Source: Flavobacteriales bacterium TMED123 (lineage in GTDB: Bacteria; Bacteroidota; Bacteroidia; Flavobacteriales; BACL11). From it: a DNA stretch of 54,872 bases. Location: the NCBI GenBank assembly GCA_002170165.1, contig NHFY01000014.1, positions 1-54,872 on the forward strand, in the 5' to 3' direction. Under the pieces are notes generated by a model, which was not told where the DNA came from, did not search any database, and was given only the letters and a program-made list of their open reading frames with translations. Position numbers and translations under genes: made by a program. Shown one piece after another: positions 8,858-17,261 of this stretch (positions within the stretch are counted from its first letter, which is position 1; each line of letters starts with the position of its first letter).

Positions 8858-9471
8858 TGCAAATTATACAAAAGTATTTTCCTGATTTATCAACAAAACA
8901 GCAAAAACAATTTTCGGATTTACAATATTTATATACGCATTGGAATATACAAATTAATGTGATTTCCAGAAAGGATATTTCCGCACTTTACAAAAAACAT
9001 GTTTTGCACTCTTTAGCCATTGCAAAAGTAATTAATTTTGAAAAAAGAACTAAAATTCTAGATCTAGGAACGGGGGGTGGTTTTCCCGGAATTCCTTTAG
9101 CGATTTTATTTCCGGAAGCACATTTTTTGCTTGTAGATAGTGTTGGTAAGAAAATAAAAGTGGTAAACGAACTAAGTAATGCAATAGGGCTTAGCAATGT
9201 TAGGACCCTTCATGAAAGAGCTGAGAATATTAATGAAAAATTTGATTTTGTAGTAAGCCGTGCGGTAACTAATATGAAGGATTTTAAAAAATGGGTGAAG
9301 GGAAAATTCAGTAAGCAACACAACAATGTAATACAAAATGGAATACTCTATCTAAAAGGTGGAGATTTATCAGAAGAATTAAAAGGTATTGCGCATCAAA
9401 GCTTTGCTATTGCCGATTTTTTTGAGGAAAAGTTTTTTGAAAGCAAAAAGGTAATTTATATTGAATATTAG
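8857..9471 (+). CDS. rsmG: 16S rRNA (guanine(527)-N7)-methyltransferase RsmG
   Basis: RsmG methylates G527 of 16S rRNA in the 530 loop. The 204-residue protein has the SAM-binding motif LDLGTGGGFPGIPLAI, preceded by the family motif HVLHSLAIAK and followed by LLVDSVGKKIKVV and the VVSRAV segment. Length is typical. It is the last gene of the glycosyltransferase / sigma / rsmG operon. A 236-bp gap with no recognisable gene follows before the convergent methyltransferase. Confidence 0.95.
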   Translation: MQIIQKYFPDLSTKQQKQFSDLQYLYTHWNIQINVISRKDISALYKKHVLHSLAIAKVINFEKRTKILDLGTGGGFPGIPLAILFPEAHFLLVDSVGKKIKVVNELSNAIGLSNVRTLHERAENINEKFDFVVSRAVTNMKDFKKWVKGKFSKQHNNVIQNGILYLKGGDLSEELKGIAHQSFAIADFFEEKFFESKKVIYIEY

Positions 9472-9707
9472 AATTTAGCTATTTCTCTTTCGATAATACG
9501 CTTTATACAAGGGGGCAGGATTTTTTAATCTTTTATCGTTCTTTTTAGACAACTAATTCACAATCCAAGCGACACTCCAAAGACGGGTTTTCCCTCTTTT
9601 TGAATGAGTGTAAGTAAAAAGTTGAAAGCATCCTTTTACCTGTCAATATAAATAGCTTCACGATCTGTTCTGAATTGTAATATTTCTAATAATTGGGCAG
9701 ACACAAT

Positions 9708-10475
9708 TTATTGTTTTTGGCAAAAATAAATCAGCTCTCCTTTTGGTAAGGCATAGCGCTCCACCAAAGCAGGGTCTAAGGTTTTTACAAAATCATCAGC
9801 CCTAACGCTAAAACCTGCAGCAGCTAATCTATCTCCATAGTCTTGTCCATATTGGCGAACATGATCGTCTTGCCCATATAAGCGTTCTCTTTCTTTTGGG
9901 TCCGTTACGCTTGGATCTTCTGCCGTTCTAGGATTGTTATTGTCTAAGGGTACTTGAAAAATTCCCCAGCCTCCTTTTTTCATCACACGGTAGAATTCCC
10001 TCATTACTTTATTATCGTCCTGCACATGCTCTAACACATGATTGCAAATAACCACATCAAAAGTATTTTCCTCAAAAGGAATATCATGCACATCCATTTT
10101 TACATCTGCCCAAGGAGAGATTAAATCTCCAGTAGTGTAATCTAGATTTTTCATCTCCTTAAAAAGTTTGATGAAGCAATACTCAGGGGCAATGTGCAAA
10201 AACTTCAACTTATCCGAAAAGAAGTTGGTTTTTTCTTTCATATATAGCCACATCAGCCTGTGTCTTTCCAAACTCATGCTATCTGGAGCTAAGGCGTTTT
10301 CACGAGATTTGAGCCTCCCATAAGGTAAAAGTCTTCGATAAGTTTTTCTGTTTATAGGGTCCTCAAATTGATTACCTCTTAAAAACAAAGAAAAAATCCG
10401 CAAAAAGAAATGACTTACATGTTGCAAGTAGTGTCTAGGAATCAATCGTGTTGCTAAGGATATTAATAATTTCAT
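9708..10475 (-). CDS. SAM-dependent methyltransferase (class I, Methyltransf_11-like)
   Basis: The 255-residue protein has an amphipathic N-terminal stretch (about 1-33) and a class I methyltransferase domain. The usual glycine-rich motif I is weak (LHIAPEYCF), but the acidic loop (TTGDL), motif FDVVICNHVLEHVQDD and the post-motif VMKKGGWGIFQVP are clear. A YGQDDHVRQYGQDY segment and the C-terminus resemble enzymes modifying small molecules or lipids; the substrate is unknown. It is the last gene of a minus-strand group with a small membrane protein and an MFS transporter, separated by short gaps. Confidence 0.85.
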   Translation of the reverse strand: MKLLISLATRLIPRHYLQHVSHFFLRIFSLFLRGNQFEDPINRKTYRRLLPYGRLKSRENALAPDSMSLERHRLMWLYMKEKTNFFSDKLKFLHIAPEYCFIKLFKEMKNLDYTTGDLISPWADVKMDVHDIPFEENTFDVVICNHVLEHVQDDNKVMREFYRVMKKGGWGIFQVPLDNNNPRTAEDPSVTDPKERERLYGQDDHVRQYGQDYGDRLAAAGFSVRADDFVKTLDPALVERYALPKGELIYFCQKQ

Positions 10476-10517
10476 TAGTTTATTTTTGCTGGACCAAAAA
10501 TAAACATTGCTACTTAT

Positions 10518-10823
10518 TTATTTGTCCTTAAATTGCTTAAATCCTAAACGATATAGCATTTTCTTTTCAAATTTCCAGAAAAACTGAAATTGACCGAATA
10601 GGGCGCCAATAATTAAAATCAAAATTTGGTAAATAGGAAAGATGATAAATATTCTGATTGGCCAAAAAATCCATCCAGAAACTGTTGTTTTATCGAACCC
10701 TACAAAATTAAATATTGGTTTTGCAAGCCAAACTGCAAGAGAGCCAGTAATAGCAAAAACAACACATATAATTATAAGCTGAAAATTAGAAGTGATTTCC
10801 CATCTCTCTTTCAATTTCTTCAT
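10518..10823 (-). CDS. Small conserved membrane protein (DUF6787-like)
   Basis: This 101-residue protein has two or three hydrophobic helices (about 14-36, 48-60 and 60-76) and a basic C-terminal tail. The start KKLKERWEITSNFQL and the FGQFQFFWKFEKKML segment match, from memory, a small Bacteroidota family sometimes mislabelled 'diacylglyceryl transferase' and now, I believe, DUF6787. I see none of the catalytic features of a real Lgt. It lies 15 bp after the MFS gene on the same strand. Function unknown. Confidence 0.75.
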   Translation of the reverse strand: MKKLKERWEITSNFQLIIICVVFAITGSLAVWLAKPIFNFVGFDKTTVSGWIFWPIRIFIIFPIYQILILIIGALFGQFQFFWKFEKKMLYRLGFKQFKDK

Positions 10824-10838
10824 GATACAAAATTAGGC

Positions 10839-12008
10839 TTATTTGTTTAAATTGAATAATTTTTTTGCAGCTAAAATTGAGAAAACCCCAACAATGAGCG
10901 CAATGGCGTAAAAACTATAACTTATTGAATAATTATCGGCTATATATCCTAAAATAGGCGCAGAAATAGCAAATGAGATTCTGATAATAAAACTCCTAAT
11001 GGAAAGCACAGTTGCTCTTTTGTTGGAGGGGGTGTTCTCATTTATTGCATTTCGTAAAATGGGTGTAACTATCCCTCTTAAAAGGTAAATCAGCACAACA
11101 AATATAAGACCGAATAAAGTGATGTTAAATCCTAAAAACAGAAAAGAGATAAGCATGACTAGTGCAATGTATATCAGTATTTTATATCCCCCTTTAATTT
11201 TATCGAACCTATACGCATTAAATGAGGTGAGCCCAGTTGAAAAATTCAGACCTGCCCAAAGTATCCCAAAATAAGCAAGCGGAATATCTACTGCTTTGAA
11301 AAAAGGTTGCGCAAACCAAGCCATTGACAAAGTAGCCACTCCCATAGCAGACGAATAGATAATTAACCACCTTAACTTTACTTGAGTAATCATTGCAAAT
11401 TTTACCACACCTAGAATTGTTTTAAAGGATCTATACATTTTATTATTTTCATGTATTGTTGGCTCACTTAAAGTTAATGCGATTGGGATGCTTAAAAATA
11501 GAATTCCAGTCTGTACATACACAGGTAAATAAATTGAGCTTACGGCCAAAAATCCTCCCAAAATTCCTGCTGTAGCTTCAGAGAAATTGCCTATTGCATA
11601 ATTTCTGCCTTCAATTTTAGTATAAGTGTTTTTATCGCCAACTTCTAGAATGGTGTCATATAGCAAAGCACTATCACTACCAGACATTAAACTGCCGCTA
11701 ATTCCAACTAAAATTTGCGCAATTGAAAAAGCATAAAATCCACCATAAAAGGAAAAAACCAAATAACCAATAAAAGCAAAAATGGTGCTTATTATGATTG
11801 TTTTTTTTCTGCCAAATAAATCAGCTATATATCCTGATGGCACTTCAAATAATGCAACAGAAAAGGAGTAAATGGCTTGCAGTGTCATCACCTGAGTTAA
11901 ACTGAGCCCATGCTCCTGAAAAAACAATACAATAATAGGCATAGCAACCATAAACCAAAGCACTGCTTTCAACATGTACATCTTCAATATATTGTGTTTT
12001 AATTGCAT
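10839..12008 (-). CDS. Major facilitator superfamily transporter
   Basis: This 389-residue protein has about 12 hydrophobic helices in two halves. MFS motif A is seen as GYIADLFGRKK after helix 2, preceded by ALFEVPSG. It is typical of drug/H+ antiporter-like or uncharacterised efflux families; no residue pattern tells me the substrate. Likely co-transcribed with the small membrane protein and perhaps the methyltransferase. It is divergent from rpmH across a 104-bp gap. Confidence 0.88.
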   Translation of the reverse strand: MQLKHNILKMYMLKAVLWFMVAMPIIVLFFQEHGLSLTQVMTLQAIYSFSVALFEVPSGYIADLFGRKKTIIISTIFAFIGYLVFSFYGGFYAFSIAQILVGISGSLMSGSDSALLYDTILEVGDKNTYTKIEGRNYAIGNFSEATAGILGGFLAVSSIYLPVYVQTGILFLSIPIALTLSEPTIHENNKMYRSFKTILGVVKFAMITQVKLRWLIIYSSAMGVATLSMAWFAQPFFKAVDIPLAYFGILWAGLNFSTGLTSFNAYRFDKIKGGYKILIYIALVMLISFLFLGFNITLFGLIFVVLIYLLRGIVTPILRNAINENTPSNKRATVLSIRSFIIRISFAISAPILGYIADNYSISYSFYAIALIVGVFSILAAKKLFNLNK

Positions 12009-12076
12009 AATTTTTATTAGTCTGTAAAAATAGAGTTAAAAATATATCAATTCTTAGTTTGTATTGTAAAAAACAT

Positions 12077-12084
12077 TAAATTTG
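12077..12084 (+). promoter_or_regulatory. Promoter -7 element for rpmH
   Basis: TAAATTTG matches TAnnTTTG, with TTTG at 12058-12061 upstream; the 15-base spacing is a little short. The ATG follows 28 bases after the box. Confidence 0.5.
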
Positions 12085-12112
12085 TACCGTAAATAATTTA
12101 AGATTTAAAGTC

Positions 12113-12271
12113 ATGCCAAAAAGAACATTTCAACCATCTAACAGAAAGCGTAAGAACAAACACGGTTTCATGGAGCGTATGTCTTCAAAAGATGGACAAA
12201 AAGTACTATCAAGAAGAAGAGCAAAAGGGAGAAGGCGCTTGAGCGTTTCTGACGAAATGGGTCATAAATAA
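12113..12271 (+). CDS. rpmH: 50S ribosomal protein L34
   Basis: This 52-residue, very basic protein begins [19 protein letters not shown] and ends SDEMGHK, matching L34 throughout, including the [19 protein letters not shown] core. L34 sits in the large ribosomal subunit. It has its own promoter box and an intrinsic terminator 21 bases after the stop, so it appears monocistronic. Unlike in many bacteria it is not next to rnpA or dnaA here. Confidence 0.97.
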   Translation: MPKRTFQPSNRKRKNKHGFMERMSSKDGQKVLSRRRAKGRRRLSVSDEMGHK

Positions 12272-12292
12272 TTGGCTTTTTTTAACCATAAT

Positions 12293-12328
12293 AAAAGGTG
12301 TTGTTATTATTAGCAACACCTTTTTTTT
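12293..12328 (+). terminator. Intrinsic terminator of rpmH
   Basis: A perfect 11-bp stem (12293-12303 with 12314-12324), a 10-base loop and a run of eight T. It separates rpmH from carB. Confidence 0.9.
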
Positions 12329-12418
12329 GAGTCTTAATAAAATGTTAATACTTTCATAAGATAAAAATAAAGCTAAATAGTCTAATTATATAAATTAGCC
12401 TCATTCAAAAATTAAAAA

Positions 12419-15265
12419 GTGCCAAAAAACAATTCATTAAAATCAATACTGATTATCGGAAGCGGTCCTATTGTGATTGGGCAAGCATGTGAGTTCGACT
12501 ATTCAGGATCACAAGCAGCTCGTTCCTTAAGAGAAGAGGGGGTTAAAGTTTCATTAATCAACTCCAATCCCGCGACCATTATGACGGATGAAGTTGTTGC
12601 CGATCACATATATCTGAAACCACTTACTACAGCATCACTAGTTGAAATTTTAGAAGAAAGACAAATAGATGCCGTACTGCCAACCATGGGTGGGCAAACA
12701 GCACTTAACCTTTGTATAGAGGCAGATGACAAAGGAATCTGGAAGAAATATGATGTTAAAATAATTGGAGTGGATATTGATGCCATAAACATAACTGAAG
12801 ATAGAGAACAGTTTAGAAAGTTAATGGGAGAAATTGATATTCCAGTTGCTCCTGCTAGAATCGCTACTTCCTTCTTACAGGGAAAGAAAATTGCACAAGA
12901 ATTAGGATTCCCTTTGGTTATTCGCCCTTCATTTACATTGGGTGGAAGTGGCGCATCATTTGTTCACACCAAAGAAGATTTTGAAGATTTATTATCAAAA
13001 GGATTGCATACGTCTCCTATCCACGAAGTATTGATTGATAAGGCTGTATTGGGTTGGAAAGAATATGAATTAGAGCTTTTGCGTGACGATAACGACAATG
13101 TGATTATCATTTGTAATATTGAGAATTTGGACCCAATGGGCATCCATACAGGAGATTCCATTACCATTGCGCCTTCAATGACGCTCTCTGATACTACTTA
13201 TCAGAGAATGCGAGATATGGCTATAAAAATGATGCGATCAATTGGAGAATTTGCAGGAGGTTGTAATGTGCAGTTTGCTGTAAGTCCAGATGAAAAGGAA
13301 GATATTATTGCAATTGAAATTAATCCAAGAGTTTCTCGTTCATCAGCTTTAGCATCAAAAGCAACTGGTTATCCAATTGCTAAAATTGCTTCAAAATTAG
13401 CCATTGGTTATACTTTGGACGAGCTCAACAACCAAATTACAAAAACAACTTCTGCTTGTTTTGAGCCTACACTAGATTATGTAGTTGTAAAAATTCCTAG
13501 ATGGAATTTTGACAAATTTAAAGGATCGGATATTCATTTAGGATTGCAAATGAAATCGGTAGGAGAGGTGATGAGTATTGGGCGCTCTTTCCAAGAAGCA
13601 TTGCAAAAAGCCTGTCAATCCTTAGAAATTAGAAGAAATGGCTTAGGTGCTGATGGAAAAGGGAAAACAGATCAGGATGTAATACTGCACGAGCTTAAAC
13701 ATGCAAGTGGTGATAGAATTTTTAGGGTTTATGACGCCATGAGAATCGGGATTCCTACAAAGAAAATCTATGAGATTACTAAGATTGATTATTGGTTTTT
13801 ATACCAAATTGAAGAATTGGTTGTGCTTGAAAGGGAAATGGAGAAATATAATATCGAAACAATACCTACGGAATTACTTTTAGAAGCAAAAATGAAGGGG
13901 TATGCCGATAGGCAAATTGCGCATTTGGTCAATTGTTTAGAAAGTGCCGTATATGACAAAAGAAATGCTCAAAACATCAAGCGAGTATATAAGTTAGTTG
14001 ATACTTGTGCAGCCGAGTTTAAGGCAGAAACACCTTATTATTATTCCACTTTTGAAATGCCAAAAGAAGAAGATGGCAATGTATTTGCTGAAAATGAAAG
14101 TGAAGTAACTGACAGAAAGAAAATTATTGTTTTAGGTTCAGGGCCAAATAGAATAGGTCAAGGTATTGAGTTTGATTATTCTTGTGTTCATGGTGTTTTA
14201 GCAGCTAAAGAATGCGGCTATGAAACCATCATGATTAATTGTAATCCAGAAACCGTTTCCACCGATTTTGATACGGCAGACAAGCTCTATTTTGAGCCAG
14301 TTTTTTGGGAGCACATATATGATGTCATTCGTCATGAAAAACCTGTAGGAGTCATTGTGCAATTAGGCGGGCAAACAGCACTCAAATTAGCTGAAAAGTT
14401 AGAGCGGTATGGCATTAAAATAATGGGAACATCTTATAGTGCACTAGATGTAGCAGAAGACAGAGGAAGGTTCTCAGAGCTATTAGAGGCAAACAATATT
14501 CCTTATCCAAAATTTGCTGTTGCCGAAACTGCTGAAGAAGCCTTGGAGATTTCGAAAGATTTAAACTTCCCAATTTTGGTAAGACCTTCTTATGTGTTAG
14601 GAGGTCAAGGCATGAAGATTGTTATCAACGAAGAAGAATTAGAGCATCATATTGTTAATTTATTAAAAGACATTCCAGGTAATAGAGTGCTTCTCGATCA
14701 TTATCTGGATAAAGCAATAGAGGCAGAAGCAGATGCGATTTGTGATGGTGAAAATGTCTATATTATTGGGATGATGGAGCATATAGAGCCATGTGGTATT
14801 CACTCTGGAGATTCTTATGCGGTTTTACCAACTTTTGATTTAAGCGATAATGTTCGTGAACAAATGATAAATATTACCAATAAAATTGCTGTAGCACTTG
14901 ATACTGTTGGATTAATAAATATTCAATTTGCCATAAAAGATGAGGTTGTGTATGTGATTGAAGCAAATCCTAGAGCTTCCCGTACCGTGCCATTTATTGC
15001 AAAAGCATACAAGGAGCCATATACAAATTATGCAACTAAAGTCATGCTTGGAGAAAAGAAAGTTTCAGATTTTGACTTTTCGCCTACTAAAAATGGTTAT
15101 GCAATAAAGGTTCCTGTTTTCTCGTTTAATAAATTTCCAAATGTAAATAAAGAATTAGGTCCAGAGATGAAATCTACAGGAGAGGCAATTTATTTCATTG
15201 ATGATTTGCAAGATGATTACTTTACCAAAGTGTATTCTGAAAGAAACTTGTATCTAAGTAAATAG
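12419..15265 (+). CDS. carB: Carbamoyl-phosphate synthase large subunit, lacking the C-terminal regulatory domain
   Basis: CarB makes carbamoyl phosphate from ammonia (delivered by CarA), bicarbonate and ATP for pyrimidines and arginine. Two homologous ATP-grasp halves are visible: the first opens SILIIGSGPIVIGQACEFDYSG, the second (about residue 567) IVLGSGPNRIGQGIEFDYS. The protein stops at residue 948, just after the second half (MKSTGEAIYFIDDL). The ~130-residue C-terminal domain that binds UMP, IMP and ornithine in E. coli CarB is absent. I recall ~950-residue CarB in other Flavobacteriia, so this looks normal for the lineage. The start is GTG. carA is not nearby. Confidence 0.97.
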   Translation: MPKNNSLKSILIIGSGPIVIGQACEFDYSGSQAARSLREEGVKVSLINSNPATIMTDEVVADHIYLKPLTTASLVEILEERQIDAVLPTMGGQTALNLCIEADDKGIWKKYDVKIIGVDIDAINITEDREQFRKLMGEIDIPVAPARIATSFLQGKKIAQELGFPLVIRPSFTLGGSGASFVHTKEDFEDLLSKGLHTSPIHEVLIDKAVLGWKEYELELLRDDNDNVIIICNIENLDPMGIHTGDSITIAPSMTLSDTTYQRMRDMAIKMMRSIGEFAGGCNVQFAVSPDEKEDIIAIEINPRVSRSSALASKATGYPIAKIASKLAIGYTLDELNNQITKTTSACFEPTLDYVVVKIPRWNFDKFKGSDIHLGLQMKSVGEVMSIGRSFQEALQKACQSLEIRRNGLGADGKGKTDQDVILHELKHASGDRIFRVYDAMRIGIPTKKIYEITKIDYWFLYQIEELVVLEREMEKYNIETIPTELLLEAKMKGYADRQIAHLVNCLESAVYDKRNAQNIKRVYKLVDTCAAEFKAETPYYYSTFEMPKEEDGNVFAENESEVTDRKKIIVLGSGPNRIGQGIEFDYSCVHGVLAAKECGYETIMINCNPETVSTDFDTADKLYFEPVFWEHIYDVIRHEKPVGVIVQLGGQTALKLAEKLERYGIKIMGTSYSALDVAEDRGRFSELLEANNIPYPKFAVAETAEEALEISKDLNFPILVRPSYVLGGQGMKIVINEEELEHHIVNLLKDIPGNRVLLDHYLDKAIEAEADAICDGENVYIIGMMEHIEPCGIHSGDSYAVLPTFDLSDNVREQMINITNKIAVALDTVGLINIQFAIKDEVVYVIEANPRASRTVPFIAKAYKEPYTNYATKVMLGEKKVSDFDFSPTKNGYAIKVPVFSFNKFPNVNKELGPEMKSTGEAIYFIDDLQDDYFTKVYSERNLYLSK

Positions 15266-15275
15266 TTAATTGCAA

Positions 15276-17258
15276 CTATTTGCCTTTCAGTTTGCTTTGT
15301 ATTTCATATAGTTTATCTCTTAATTCTTTTGCTGCAATAAAATCAAACTCTTTTGCTGCAGATTCCATCTTTCTTTTTGTTTTAGTTACTGCTTTTTGAA
15401 GTTCCTTCTTGTTGAGCTTTGCTAATTCCATCTCCTGATCTTCTTGCTTCTTGTATGGACTTAATTTTTTAGCTAAAGCACTTTCAGATTTTTTTACAAT
15501 TTGTGTAGGCGTGATCTTATGCTTAATATTATATGCTTTTTGAATCTTTCTTTTCCGTTTATTATCCTCTATCGCTTTTTGCATAGAGTTGGTAATTTTA
15601 TCTGCATACATAATCACTAAGCCATTAATGTTTCTGGCTGCTCTACCTGCAGTTTGTATGAGTGCCTTTTCAGATCTTAAGAAACCCTCTTTGTCAGCAT
15701 CTAAAATAGCAACTAAACTTACTTCTGGTAAATCTAATCCTTCTCGCAATAAATTAACGCCTATTAAAACATCAAACACACCATCTTTTAAGCCACTTAT
15801 GATTTGCACCCTTTCTAATGTTGGCACATCTGAATGAATATAATTACATTTGATGCTGAATTTTTCCAAATATCTTGTGAATTCTTCAGCCATTCTTTTG
15901 GTTAATGTAGTGACTAAAATCCTTTCACTTCTTGCTATTCGAATTCTAATTTCTTCTAAAAGATCATCAATTTGCTGCTGGCTTGTTCGCACACTTATTT
16001 CAGGATCTAATAATCCTGTTGGACGAATTAATTGTTCTGTAATTACACCTTCACATTTTTCAATCTCATAATCGGAAGGAGTAGCACTGACATAAATGGT
16101 TTGATTGCCTAGATTTTCAAACTCTTCAAACCTTAAAGGGCGATTATCTAATGCTGCTGGCAAACGAAATCCATGTTCTACTAGGGTTTCTTTTCTTGAC
16201 TTGTCTCCACCAAACATTGCTCTAACTTGTGGTAGAGTTACGTGGCTTTCATCTATTACTGTAATGTAATCTTCTGGAAAATAATCTAACAAACAAAAAG
16301 GACGACTGCCCGCAATTCTGCCATCAAAATACCTTGAATAATTTTCAATCCCTGCACAGTATCCTAATTCTTTTATCATTTCCAAATCAAATTCAGTTCT
16401 TTCTTTAATTCTTTTGGCTTCAGTTTTTAGTTCTGCCTTTTCAAAAAAATCGATTTGATTGCATAAGTCATCTTGTATGTTTGAAATGGCAGCATGTACT
16501 TTATCTTTTGAAGCAACAAAAATGCTTGCTGGATAAATTTGAATCATCTCAATTGTATCAAATACATGAGCATTCTCAGGATTTATGCTTTCAATTTCCT
16601 CAATTTCATTTCCAAAGAAATGAATCCTATAAGCAATGTCCGTGTAAGCAGGGTAGATATCAACCGTATCTCCTTTAACCCTAAAATTACCTCTGTTAAA
16701 TTCATCTTCTGTTCTTGAATATAAAGCGCTTACAAATTTGTGTAGTAAATGATCTCTACTTATCAAATCTCCTGACTTTATTTCAATCATCCCTGAATTA
16801 AAATCATCAGGATTACCAATCCCGTAAATACAACTCACCGAAGAAACAACAATAATATCTTTCCTTCCTGAAAGTAGGGAGGAGGTTGTATTTAATCTCA
16901 TTTTTTCAATTTCCTGATTAATTGAAAGATCTTTCTCAATATAAGTTCCAGTACTCGGAATATAGGCCTCTGGCTGATAATAATCGTAATAAGAAACAAA
17001 ATATTCAACAGCATTATTAGGAAAGAACTGTTTAAACTCACTATAGAGTTGTGCCGCTAGAGTTTTGTTGTGGCTGAGTACTAAAGTCGGTCGATTGACT
17101 TGCTGAATTACATTAGCAATGGTAAATGTTTTTCCACTTCCTGTTACACCTAAAAGCGTTTGAAACGCTTCTAAATCCATTAATCCATCCGAAAGCTTCT
17201 TGATTGCTTGTGGTTGATCGCCAGCAGGAGAGAAGGGAGCAACTAACTCAAAATTCAT
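15276..17258 (-). CDS. uvrB: Excinuclease ABC subunit B
   Basis: UvrB is the damage-verifying helicase of nucleotide excision repair, working with UvrA and UvrC. The 660-residue protein has Walker A GVTGSGKT, the beta-hairpin region YYDYYQPEAYIP, helicase motifs including DESHVTLPQV, YVSATP, GVNLLREGLD and QTAGRAARN, and a C-terminal UVR domain (about 620-655). It begins 3 bases after the DUF349 gene and is probably the last gene of that transcript. It ends 10 bp from the convergent carB. Confidence 0.97.
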   Translation of the reverse strand: MNFELVAPFSPAGDQPQAIKKLSDGLMDLEAFQTLLGVTGSGKTFTIANVIQQVNRPTLVLSHNKTLAAQLYSEFKQFFPNNAVEYFVSYYDYYQPEAYIPSTGTYIEKDLSINQEIEKMRLNTTSSLLSGRKDIIVVSSVSCIYGIGNPDDFNSGMIEIKSGDLISRDHLLHKFVSALYSRTEDEFNRGNFRVKGDTVDIYPAYTDIAYRIHFFGNEIEEIESINPENAHVFDTIEMIQIYPASIFVASKDKVHAAISNIQDDLCNQIDFFEKAELKTEAKRIKERTEFDLEMIKELGYCAGIENYSRYFDGRIAGSRPFCLLDYFPEDYITVIDESHVTLPQVRAMFGGDKSRKETLVEHGFRLPAALDNRPLRFEEFENLGNQTIYVSATPSDYEIEKCEGVITEQLIRPTGLLDPEISVRTSQQQIDDLLEEIRIRIARSERILVTTLTKRMAEEFTRYLEKFSIKCNYIHSDVPTLERVQIISGLKDGVFDVLIGVNLLREGLDLPEVSLVAILDADKEGFLRSEKALIQTAGRAARNINGLVIMYADKITNSMQKAIEDNKRKRKIQKAYNIKHKITPTQIVKKSESALAKKLSPYKKQEDQEMELAKLNKKELQKAVTKTKRKMESAAKEFDFIAAKELRDKLYEIQSKLKGK

Positions 17259-17261
17259 GAG

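Noticed and set aside
9472-9707. Possible small gene or RNA in the gap after rsmG
   Set aside because: I saw no coding frame with a sensible start, no tRNA pattern and no strong hairpin with a T-run. Nothing supportable.
12419-15265. carB as a truncated pseudogene
   Set aside because: The frame is intact through both ATP-grasp halves and ends cleanly; short CarB seems usual in this lineage.
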